Positions 37,401 to 45,209 of a stretch of 64,000 bases of DNA are shown here, in pieces; the first letter of the stretch is position 1; each line of letters opens with the position of its first letter. Below the pieces are notes generated by a model. The model did not search any database and was not told the DNA's origin. It saw only the letters and a list, made by a program, of their open reading frames with translations. The stretch spans positions 1-64,000 of the forward strand of contig CAMVJW010000006.1 of the NCBI GenBank assembly GCA_947167965.1, given 5' to 3'. A program made the position numbers and the translations under genes. The stretch is from an uncultured Clostridia bacterium (lineage in GTDB: Bacteria > Bacillota > Clostridia > TANB77 > CAG-508).

Positions 37401-39377
37401 TTATTCAAAAAATGTTTTAAATTTAGTTTCATTAATTTTTTCATTTACTAATAAATCTTCAGCAACAGCCTCTAATTTATCCATATGTTCTTTTAAAATA
37501 GTTTGAGCATCTCTGTATGCAGTGTCTATTAATTTTTTTACTTCAATTCCAATTCTGTCACTCATTTCTTTTCCGAACATATCAAGTTCATATTCACCAT
37601 TTTCATTTTTAAGTGAAATAGGACCTATTAAATCATTCATACCATATTTTACAATCATATCTTTTGCAATTTGTGTTGCAACTTCTATGTCATTACTTGC
37701 TCCTGTTGAAATATCATCTAATGCTATTTTTTCAGCAGCTCTTCCACCTAATAGAGCAATTAGTTTTTCTTCCATTTCTGTTTTTGATATATAAGACTTG
37801 TCTTCATCTGTTTTGTACATTGTGTATCCGCCAGCCATACCTCTAGGAATTATAGATATTTCTTTTACCTTTTTTTGTGTAGGTAAATACCAACTTACTA
37901 TTGCATGCCCTGCTTCATGATATGCTGTTAGTCTTTTATCTTTGTCAGATATAACTCTTGCTCTCTTTTCTAGTCCTACAGTTACTTTTTTTACTGCTTC
38001 TTCTATATCATCATTTGTTATATACTTATGTTCATTTTTTGTAGCAATAATTGCACCTTCATTTAATATATTTGCAAGTTCTGCGCCTGTAAATCCTGCT
38101 GTGTCTTCTGCTATGCTTTCTAGATCCACATCTTCTGCTAATTTTTTATCTTTACTATGGATTTTTAAAATGTCATATCTTCCTTTTTTATCTGGTGCAG
38201 GTATTGTTATTTGTCTATCAAATCTACCAGGTCTTAATAGTGCCTTATCGAGCATTTCTGGTCTATTAGTTGCAGCTAATACTATTATGGTTTCTTCTGA
38301 AGAAAATCCATCCATCTCGACTAATAATTGATTTAATGTTTGATTATTTTCTGTTTCAGCCCCGCTTCCACTTGTTCTTCTGGAACCAATTGCATCTATT
38401 TCATCAATAAATACAATACATGGAGATAATTTTCTTGCTTTATCAAATAATTTTCTAACTCTAGAAGCTCCTAAACCTGCAAACATTTCTATAAATTCAG
38501 ATCCACTCATAGAAATAAAAGGTACTCCTGCTTCTCCTGCAATTGCTTTAGCAATTAAAGTTTTACCTGTTCCTGGTTTTCCATATAATAAAACACCTCT
38601 AGGAATTTTTGCTCCCATTTCAATGAATTTTTTAGGTTCTTTTAAAAACTGTACAAGTTCAACCATTTCTTGTTTTTCTTCTTCTAATCCTGCAACATCT
38701 TCGAATTTAACTTTTGTTTTTCTTTCTGTTTCGTCATATACTTCGCCTCTATCGCCTAGTCCTTGCATTTTAAATAAAGCAATAAAAAGTGCAACCATAA
38801 TTATTGTAGGTAAAAAAGATACTATATAAGATGGAATTGTAGTTAATATATTTGGACTTTTTTGAATAAGTTCTATTTTGTTTCCATTTGCTACTTCTGT
38901 TTGAATTAATTCTATAAAACTCTGTGTATTTGGAACTATAGTTTTTTTCAAAAGTTCTGGATCCACTTTTTCTTCTTGTGATTCTTGCTTATTTTCTTCA
39001 TTTTTTCCAGCAATATTTCCTTCATTATTGCTATTTTCTTCTTCACCTTGCTCTACTTGCTCTTCTTCTTTTTGATTTTCTTGTTCTTCTATATTTTCTT
39101 GTTTACTTTCATTTGCTTCTTTTTCTTTGTCTTCTATTTTATTTTTTAAAGTTACCTGTATAGTAGATGATCCTGTTGTCATTTCTACTTTTTTAACATT
39201 TTCTGCTGAAATCTGTTTAATAAGTTCTGTATAGCTTAGTGTTTTATCATCTTTCTTGCCATAATTTATAGAATAAACAGCTGCAAGAGCTATAATTAAT
39301 ATTCCTGCTAAAATTGAAACCCCATATACTAAAAGATTCTTTTTGTTATTATTCTTGTCTTTATCTTCTTTTTTCAT
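37401..39377 (-). CDS. ftsH: ATP-dependent zinc metalloprotease FtsH
   Basis: 658 residues from ATG 39377 (AAAGGAAG upstream). Two membrane helices (VSILAGILIIALAAVYSIN and TTIPSYIVSFLPTIIMVALF) flank the extracytoplasmic domain. The AAA+ part has LLYGKPGTGKTLIAKA (Walker A), CIVFIDEIDAIGSRR (Walker B) and RPGRFDRQ; the protease has HEAGHAIVSW (HExxH). Between the helices an expanded Glu/Gln/Asn-rich stretch of ~70 residues is unusual for the family. It degrades misfolded membrane and regulatory proteins. Confidence 0.96.
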   Translation of the reverse strand: MKKEDKDKNNNKKNLLVYGVSILAGILIIALAAVYSINYGKKDDKTLSYTELIKQISAENVKKVEMTTGSSTIQVTLKNKIEDKEKEANESKQENIEEQENQKEEEQVEQGEEENSNNEGNIAGKNEENKQESQEEKVDPELLKKTIVPNTQSFIELIQTEVANGNKIELIQKSPNILTTIPSYIVSFLPTIIMVALFIALFKMQGLGDRGEVYDETERKTKVKFEDVAGLEEEKQEMVELVQFLKEPKKFIEMGAKIPRGVLLYGKPGTGKTLIAKAIAGEAGVPFISMSGSEFIEMFAGLGASRVRKLFDKARKLSPCIVFIDEIDAIGSRRTSGSGAETENNQTLNQLLVEMDGFSSEETIIVLAATNRPEMLDKALLRPGRFDRQITIPAPDKKGRYDILKIHSKDKKLAEDVDLESIAEDTAGFTGAELANILNEGAIIATKNEHKYITNDDIEEAVKKVTVGLEKRARVISDKDKRLTAYHEAGHAIVSWYLPTQKKVKEISIIPRGMAGGYTMYKTDEDKSYISKTEMEEKLIALLGGRAAEKIALDDISTGASNDIEVATQIAKDMIVKYGMNDLIGPISLKNENGEYELDMFGKEMSDRIGIEVKKLIDTAYRDAQTILKEHMDKLEAVAEDLLVNEKINETKFKTFFE

Positions 39378-39415
39378 AGTTATTTTCTTCCTTTCATAAA
39401 AGCACAAATTAATTT

Positions 39416-40240
39416 TTAAGCATTTATGCCATCTTCAGATGAATTATCATCACTTTCATTATTTTTATCATTTTCTTTAGTTTCATTGTTTTCTTTTTCT
39501 TTGTCATCTGTTTGATCATCTTTATTTTGTTTATTTCTAATCGTTTCTTCTATCTTTTGTTTACTAGAATCAATTATTTTCATTAATTCTAAATGTGTTT
39601 TTATTACATTTGACTTAATTATAAATATTGCAGCTGCCAAACTTATATAAGATACTGAAACATATAGTATATCAAAGTATTTTACCTTAAAGTCTGTGAG
39701 TAATAATATACAAGTATAAATAATATGTAATAAAATTGATAGAGTCATTGCATATACTGACATATTAAATAATGCTTTGTAATTAATTTTTATCTGTGCA
39801 AAAAAACAAGTAATTAATCCAAATCCAGATAATAATAAAATTCTAATAAATGTTATACTAAATATACATATAAAAATTGTAATAAAAATAGCAAATATTG
39901 TATAACCATCAGAATAGTTTTGGATAATTTCTTTAAACTCTTCCATAGAAAATCTTTCAAAAAGTTCTTCATTTTCTCCTGATTCTAATGCTATATTATA
40001 TAGCTTTCCAGATAGAGATTTTTCTTCTTTACCTTCTTTAGAATTATATATATAGTATACAGATGCAATTGTAAATATTATACTAAAAATAAGCATCCAT
40101 TTAAAAAGATAAATCATAGATTTTTTTAATCCTGTAGCTGCCATTTCTGGATATTTTTCAAACTTTGTAACCGAATACCATGTTTGTTTTAAAAAGTTCA
40201 TTTTTAGCATTTTATTTCTTTGAATTTCGTTGCTTTCCAC
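39416..40240 (-). CDS. DUF1189-like multipass membrane protein
   Basis: 274 residues with about five helices (YLFKWMLIFSIIFTIASVYY, IFAIFITIFICIFSITFI, LILLSGFGLI region, MTLSILLHIIYTCILLL, SLAAAIFIIKS), beginning FLKQTWYSVTKFEKYPEMA and ending in a ~45-residue acidic Asp/Asn/Glu tail. The FLKQ...K..YP start and helix pattern match DUF1189 proteins. The GTG at 40240 is possible, but an ATG ten codons on may be the real start. It sits between alr and ftsH. No biochemical function known. Confidence 0.7.
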   Translation of the reverse strand: MESNEIQRNKMLKMNFLKQTWYSVTKFEKYPEMAATGLKKSMIYLFKWMLIFSIIFTIASVYYIYNSKEGKEEKSLSGKLYNIALESGENEELFERFSMEEFKEIIQNYSDGYTIFAIFITIFICIFSITFIRILLLSGFGLITCFFAQIKINYKALFNMSVYAMTLSILLHIIYTCILLLTDFKVKYFDILYVSVSYISLAAAIFIIKSNVIKTHLELMKIIDSSKQKIEETIRNKQNKDDQTDDKEKENNETKENDKNNESDDNSSEDGINA

Positions 40241-40242
40241 CT

Positions 40243-41352
40243 TTAAATATACTCCCTTCTAATACTGCTATCAACAAATATAGGGTTAATATTACATTTT
40301 ACTTCTGAACCAATTTCAATATTTTTTCCAGTAATATCTACACTTATATGATACATTCCAACTCGTCCTAAAACTTTACATTTTTCGTAAATGCCTTCTT
40401 TGTTTTGTATGTTAACATATATAGATTGATCTTTTAAACTATCTTTAAAATCTCTAACCAAATATCTTAAATTGTCTAATGGTCTAAACATATCTCTTTG
40501 TTCTTTTACATTAAACCCTGTTGCATATCCACAAGGAATAATAGCTATATCGGTATCCTTACGTGTTTTATATGCATTTGAATATCCTATATTATATCCT
40601 TTTGGTACATTTTTAATTTCTGATACATTAGAGTGAAAGTTTGCTATTTTCTTTAATCCATAATTATTTGGAATAGAAATTCTACCTAAAAATGCTGAGC
40701 CAATTCTTACAGCATCTAATCTCATATTTTCAAATTTTAAAAATGCTGATGAATTACATATATGTAACATTCCCGTTTCAATATTATTTTGTTTTAAATA
40801 GTCCACTGTTTCTATAAACCTGTTGTATTGTATGATTGATGTTTTGGTTTTATAAAATGATGCAGAAAAATGTGAAAAGGTTCCCTCTATTTCTACGTTT
40901 TTTAGATTTGATATATTTTCTACTATTTCTTGTTTATTAGTATAGCAAAATCCATATCTCCCAAAACCTGTATCAATTTTTAAATGCGCCTTTATTTTTT
41001 TATTTAATTTACTTGCAATTTCTTCTGCAACCTCTATATCTTTTTTAGATCCAATAGTTAAAACTATATCATTTTTTATTAACATTTCCACTTCTTCTTT
41101 TATTGCTGTGGAAGATAATAATAGTATTTTTGTTTCAACATTTGATTTTCTAAGTTCAATGGCTTCTTCAACAGTAGATACTGCTAAAAAATTTATTCCG
41201 TTATCTATTAGAATATTGGCAAATTGAGTAAGTCCAATTCCATATCCATTTCCTTTTACAACTCCGATTATCTTTGTTTTTTCACTGGCAATTTCTTTTA
41301 TTTTCTTTATATTATGTTTCAAATCTTCTCTATTTATTACAAGAAAATTCAT
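40243..41352 (-). CDS. alr: Alanine racemase
   Basis: 369 residues, PLP-dependent, making D-alanine for peptidoglycan. The PLP lysine is in IIGVVKGNGYGIG (~31-43; the family more often has KADAYGHG, so the Asn here is a variant). AHLKIDTGFGRYGF and GRVGMYHISVDIT are typical, the latter near the C-terminal active-site region. It lies next to femX, a cross-bridge enzyme, in an envelope operon. Confidence 0.9.
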   Translation of the reverse strand: MNFLVINREDLKHNIKKIKEIASEKTKIIGVVKGNGYGIGLTQFANILIDNGINFLAVSTVEEAIELRKSNVETKILLLSSTAIKEEVEMLIKNDIVLTIGSKKDIEVAEEIASKLNKKIKAHLKIDTGFGRYGFCYTNKQEIVENISNLKNVEIEGTFSHFSASFYKTKTSIIQYNRFIETVDYLKQNNIETGMLHICNSSAFLKFENMRLDAVRIGSAFLGRISIPNNYGLKKIANFHSNVSEIKNVPKGYNIGYSNAYKTRKDTDIAIIPCGYATGFNVKEQRDMFRPLDNLRYLVRDFKDSLKDQSIYVNIQNKEGIYEKCKVLGRVGMYHISVDITGKNIEIGSEVKCNINPIFVDSSIRREYI

Positions 41353-41390
41353 GATAAATTATTTCCCTCCAAGTATTACTTTTAAATGAT

Positions 41391-42437
41391 TTATTTTTTA
41401 AATTTTAATTTTAATGCTCTTAAGTTTCTAAATAATTTTTCAGAGATTTTATATAATTGATATCTAATTGGTTTATATGCCATATATACTTCCCCAACAA
41501 ATTCTGTATACTCTGCACCAAATCCTTTTTTAAATCTATACAAACCATTACTATCATCTGGTATTCCTGGAACACCTCTAAAGTCATATATATCACTTTT
41601 TCTTTCTAGAGCTATTTTTATCATTTCCCACTGCAATAAGTAATTTGGCATAAGATTTCTATGTTCATTGCTACTTGCTCCATATAAATACCATGTTTTA
41701 TTTCCATACATAATTGGTATAACACCTGATATTGGTTGTCCGTCATAATATGCCATTAGTATTTTCATATGTTCTCTTCCTAGCTCATCATACATTTTTT
41801 CAAAATATTCTAATGGTCTTATTATAAATCCATCTCTTTTACCAGTTGTTATCATTATTTTATGAAAATCTTTTAAATCTTCTCTTGTTCCATCTTTTAC
41901 TGTAACTCCCTTTTTAGTAGCTAATCGAACATTATATCTTGTTTTTTGATGAAATCCCTTAAAAATTTCATCTTCTGTTTTTCCCTTTGTGTTTAATCTA
42001 AAAACATATCTTGGTTGAATCTCATCTCTAAAGTTTTTTGCATCATCTTTGATTGAATATCCTAAGTCTAGCATTATTTTTTTAAATTCTATATCTGAGC
42101 TAACTATATCTGGTTCAATTCTTAATACTATTGCTTTATATTTTTTTGCTAGTTCTTTTGCTCCATCTGTTAGTTGTTTTAAAACTTCCATATTGTGGAT
42201 ATCGCAAATTGGCCCTCTTGGTGAATACATTATATAACCAAAAATTGGTATTTTTCTTATCCATACCAAAAGTGACCCTATTATTTTATTATTACTATCT
42301 TCAGCAAGTATTACTTCTGTTTTCCAACTTGTTTTTACATTTGCCCATTCTAAAGATTGTTGGAAATTGCACCTTTCGTGTCCTTCTAAAAATTTTGTAT
42401 ACTCTTGTTTATCTTTATCATCTTTTAATAATCTCAT
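41391..42437 (-). CDS. FemX/FemAB-family peptidoglycan bridge aminoacyltransferase
   Basis: 348 residues with the double GNAT-like fold of Fem enzymes, which add amino acids from aminoacyl-tRNA to the lysine or DAP side chain of lipid II. Seen: CNFQQSLEWANVKTSWKTEV, GYIMYSPRGPICD, RYNVRLATKKGVTV, SGVIPIMYGNKTWYLYGASS, and YDFRGVPGIPDDSNGLYRFK near the end. First gene of a long envelope and division operon with a good promoter. Which residue it adds cannot be told. Confidence 0.88.
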   Translation of the reverse strand: MRLLKDDKDKQEYTKFLEGHERCNFQQSLEWANVKTSWKTEVILAEDSNNKIIGSLLVWIRKIPIFGYIMYSPRGPICDIHNMEVLKQLTDGAKELAKKYKAIVLRIEPDIVSSDIEFKKIMLDLGYSIKDDAKNFRDEIQPRYVFRLNTKGKTEDEIFKGFHQKTRYNVRLATKKGVTVKDGTREDLKDFHKIMITTGKRDGFIIRPLEYFEKMYDELGREHMKILMAYYDGQPISGVIPIMYGNKTWYLYGASSNEHRNLMPNYLLQWEMIKIALERKSDIYDFRGVPGIPDDSNGLYRFKKGFGAEYTEFVGEVYMAYKPIRYQLYKISEKLFRNLRALKLKFKK

Positions 42438-42467
42438 TAATATTTCATCCTTCCTTGTTATTTATGA

Positions 42468-42496
42468 ATTTTATCATAGCAGTAATTCAAATGCAA
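42468..42496 (-). promoter_or_regulatory. Promoter of the femX-alr-ftsH-divIVA operon
   Basis: On the minus strand TTGCAT (42491-42496) and TAAAAT (42468-42473), spacing 17 nt, 31 nt before the start codon. Confidence 0.7.
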
Positions 42497-42596
42497 GTTA
42501 AAACCATTAATTTTTTTAGATGTAAACACATAAAATATTGTTAATATCTAGTTGATTAATAGGTTATTCTTTAATTACTACTTGTAAACATTAATA

Positions 42597-42632
42597 AAGA
42601 GCAGTTTTTATTTTTTTACTAACTGCCCTTTT
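42597..42632 (-). terminator. Terminator after the DUF2007 gene
   Basis: AAAGAGCAGTT (42597-42606) pairs with AACTGCCCTTT (42621-42631) with one G-U pair; T-rich sequence is stronger on the plus strand side. Confidence 0.6.
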
Positions 42633-42659
42633 ATTTTTCATTATTAGTGCAAATACTAT

Positions 42660-43055
42660 TTACCTTATAAATATTGAACAAACTATAACCAGCAATATAA
42701 CAAATATTGGTATACTTAAAATGTACCAAACTGCAATTTTTCTTATTAAGTTGTACTTTTTATAGCTTTCATCTTCCTCATCTTGTTCTTGATAATTAAC
42801 TTCTTCTGTTTCATTTGATATAAATGGTTCAATTAACTCTTTTGCCTTATCTAAATCTCTATTTAATACATATATTCTTTTTTCTTGAATAGAACCTCCC
42901 ATTGACATATTTAAATACGATCCACTTCCGTCATATCTTTTTATATATGGGATATTATTATCTTTTAATATAGCACAAATTTGATTTATAATAATTTCAT
43001 CCGGATTTGAAATTAACTGTACTTCATTTTCTTCATCATTTATTTTTAAATCCAT
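42660..43055 (-). CDS. DUF2007-like protein with C-terminal membrane helix
   Basis: 131 residues. Residues ~10-80 (EVQLISNPDEIIINQICAIL, NIPYIKRYDGSGSYLNM, IYVLNRDLDKAKELIEPFI) match the small ferredoxin-like DUF2007 'putative signal transducing protein' fold. The acidic linker is followed by one helix (IAVWYILSIPIFVILLVIVC). Located just 3' of tmRNA and its tandem repeat. Function unknown. Confidence 0.75.
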   Translation of the reverse strand: MDLKINDEENEVQLISNPDEIIINQICAILKDNNIPYIKRYDGSGSYLNMSMGGSIQEKRIYVLNRDLDKAKELIEPFISNETEEVNYQEQDEEDESYKKYNLIRKIAVWYILSIPIFVILLVIVCSIFIR

Positions 43056-43090
43056 TATTCTTCTCCTTAAAAGTTTTATATAATTATATT

Positions 43091-43237
43091 TTGGTGAACA
43101 TTAAGAGTAGTTGTGTGACATGCAATAAGATACAATCATCTTATCTCCCCTTAAGGTTGGTGGAGGTTAAAATCAGCTGTGCGACACGAAGTGAGCTACA
43201 GATGTCTTATCCGGAACCACCGAAGGTTGGTGGAGGT
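43091..43237. repeat. Tandem ~70-nt repeat running into the tmRNA 3' end
   Basis: Two imperfect units start with TTGGTG at 43091 and 43158, and a third start at 43228 lies inside the tmRNA acceptor end. Shared blocks include AGYTGTGYGACAYG, TACA..AT.TCTTATC and an exact 15-nt AAGGTTGGTGGAGGT (43153-43167 and 43223-43237). Read on the minus strand each unit ends in a CACCA, like the tmRNA 3' end itself. See findings. Confidence 0.75.
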
Positions 43238-43582
43238 GAGGAGAGTCGAACTCCTGTCCACTACACATTCCACATAAATTTCTCCGAGTGCAGTTTGTTA
43301 TTATTATTCATTATAATCTTGCAAACAAACACGCTTGACTATAATATAGTTTTTAAATACCCTCTATTCTCAAAACTACCAAATAGATTCGTTTCCTACA
43401 AATATTGCACCTTTATTTTATGCGTAGGAACATAAAACAAGGCGTAGCTGCAACTAGGCAGCTAATGCTAATTCTGTATTATCAGCGTTTAATTTTATTT
43501 TCGCTTTTTTATAGTGGCCGAAGCGACCATCCACTACTCGCTATTCATGTTTCCTATATAATGTCGAAACCATTACACCCCC
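43228..43582 (-). ncRNA. ssrA: Transfer-messenger RNA
   Basis: 355 nt. The 5' end GGGGGTG pairs with CACCTCC before the A-CCA 3' end to form the tRNA-like acceptor stem; the T arm GGAGTTCGACTCTCC is typical. The internal reading frame ends GCTGATAATACAGAATTAGC ATTAGCTGCC TAG, giving a tag ending ADNTELALAA, with the likely resume codon a little upstream (GCG AAA ATA...), so the tag could be about 16 residues. It rescues stalled ribosomes by trans-translation, which is relevant to the CGG stalling idea in the findings. Confidence 0.95.
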
Positions 43583-43592
43583 GTATTTATTA

Positions 43593-43621
43593 ATTATACA
43601 ATAGTTTTATGCTTTTTTCAA
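43593..43621 (-). promoter_or_regulatory. Promoter of ssrA
   Basis: On the minus strand TTGAAA (43616-43621) and TATAAT (43593-43598), spacing 17 nt, placing the start of transcription within a few nt of the mature 5' end. Confidence 0.75.
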
Positions 43622-43655
43622 TAATAATTAATAAATTCTTAAATATCAATAAAAT

Positions 43656-43692
43656 ATAGCAAAAGTGTCTTATTATATAACACCTTTGCTAT
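43656..43692 (-). terminator. Terminator of the vWA/LPxTG gene
   Basis: ATAGCAAA pairs with TTTGCTAT and AGTGT with ACAC across 43656-43692; T-rich flanks on both strands. Confidence 0.75.
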
Positions 43693-43710
43693 TTTTATAA
43701 AAATATTATT

Positions 43711-45087
43711 TTATTTATTTTTTTTCAAAGCTGAATTTAATCTAATATAGAATACTATTCCTAAAGATGCAACTAAAATATACATATATATGTTGTTATT
43801 ATTACTATTATTAGATAAGTTTTCACCAGTTTTTGGTAATATAGTAGGTTTATTTGATTCATCAACTTTTTCTACTAATTGTATTTTTGGACTACTCTCT
43901 AAAACCACTGAATAATCCTTTTCTTCTTTATCTTTATATGTTAATACAACTTTTTCGTTTGTAGAAACGACTTTATTTAATAATTGCTCATTATTCATAT
44001 CTTTAAGCTTTAATTTATATTTTAAAGTTGCTGTTTCTTCATCTTTAATTGTTCCAATATTCCATGTAATTGTTTTTGTATTTGTATCAATGCTATCTGA
44101 TACTGTTCCAATATTTGGATTATCTACACAAGAAAGTGTAAAATTATTCATAATATCTTCTGGAAAATAATCAACTGCCTGTACATTAGTCATTTCATGA
44201 TTTAATTTTTCAATTGATTCTGATATATCAACATAAATATTATTCTTAATAATATTTGAAATCTCAGAATCAGCAATATAATAATACTTTCCAACTGTAG
44301 GCTTATCTGGTGTTCCAAATACTCTTTCAACATAAGACTCATAAGATTTATTTACTTCTGTCATCATTGAAATAATAGCAGTTCCAGATTTTTCAACCTT
44401 AATTAATTCTTGTTTTGTAAGTACTCCAACACTAATAGTATTTCCATTTTCATCTTTACTACCATAAGGCTCATTAGGTAACCCATCAGTTAATATAACA
44501 ACTAATTTATTAGTATCTTTATCTTTTGAGAATGAATTATTTGCTAATACTAATGCATCATATAAATTTGTTCTTCCCCCTCCATTATATGTATCTATAG
44601 CTTTATTCAATTTATCGATATCATTTGACAATTCGGATGTCATTTTAACTTGACTTTCAAATTTTATTATTCCTATTTTAACATTTTCATGATTATTTAA
44701 AATATCATTTACTAATGTTTTACTAGCAGAACGAACCACATCTCTTCTAGTAATAGTTTCATTTTTTATTTTGCTATTCATACTTCCTGATTCATCTATT
44801 ATTAGAAATATTTCTGTTTTTTTATCAACCTTTTTTACAATTTCTTCAGTTTTTTGACCATTTGTGACACTAAGTTCAATTGTAACTTCTCCATTGTTTT
44901 CATCTATATCAACTATTTTTTTTGATATAGTTCCTTGAGCATTTTCTAATTGCTTTGTTTCACTTGATTTTTCTACAGCATTTAGTACTTTTTTTGTATC
45001 GCTTGCATTTACATTTGCATTAATACTTATAATTATTGATATAATAACTATAAATGAAATAATTCTTTTTAAAATTTGTTTTTTCAT
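43711..45087 (-). CDS. Cell-wall-anchored von Willebrand A-domain protein (LPxTG)
   Basis: 458 residues, exported and sortase-anchored. Signal peptide 1-29 (IISFIVIISIIISINANVNA). The vWA domain carries a full MIDAS: DESGS at 98-102, GGGRTNLYDAL (~170-180) and LTDGLPNEP. The C-terminal portion (~300-410) is an Ig-like region, then LPKTGEN, a membrane helix (YMYILVASLGIVFYI) and a positively charged tail, the sortase sorting signal. Likely an adhesin or pilus-like surface protein. It has its own strong promoter and terminator. No sortase gene is in the window. Confidence 0.9.
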   Translation of the reverse strand: MKKQILKRIISFIVIISIIISINANVNASDTKKVLNAVEKSSETKQLENAQGTISKKIVDIDENNGEVTIELSVTNGQKTEEIVKKVDKKTEIFLIIDESGSMNSKIKNETITRRDVVRSASKTLVNDILNNHENVKIGIIKFESQVKMTSELSNDIDKLNKAIDTYNGGGRTNLYDALVLANNSFSKDKDTNKLVVILTDGLPNEPYGSKDENGNTISVGVLTKQELIKVEKSGTAIISMMTEVNKSYESYVERVFGTPDKPTVGKYYYIADSEISNIIKNNIYVDISESIEKLNHEMTNVQAVDYFPEDIMNNFTLSCVDNPNIGTVSDSIDTNTKTITWNIGTIKDEETATLKYKLKLKDMNNEQLLNKVVSTNEKVVLTYKDKEEKDYSVVLESSPKIQLVEKVDESNKPTILPKTGENLSNNSNNNNIYMYILVASLGIVFYIRLNSALKKNK

Positions 45088-45118
45088 TTTTTTATTCCTT
45101 TCCTTTTTTGTATTGTTA

Positions 45119-45146
45119 ATTATACTATTTTTTTTTAAAATGTCAA
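45119..45146 (-). promoter_or_regulatory. Promoter of the vWA/LPxTG gene
   Basis: On the minus strand TTGACA (45141-45146) and TATAAT (45119-45124), spacing 16 nt; both boxes match consensus. Confidence 0.8.
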
Positions 45147-45209
45147 TATTCCTTCATTTTTTTGAATCTTGCAATTTCTAATTACATCTTTATTTTATTA
45201 TTTATTATT

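Noticed and set aside
43007..43435. Plus-strand ORF over the tmRNA region containing GGGEESRTPV
   Set aside because: This peptide is the familiar artefact of translating the antisense of a tRNA-like 3' end; the strand carries tmRNA on the other side.
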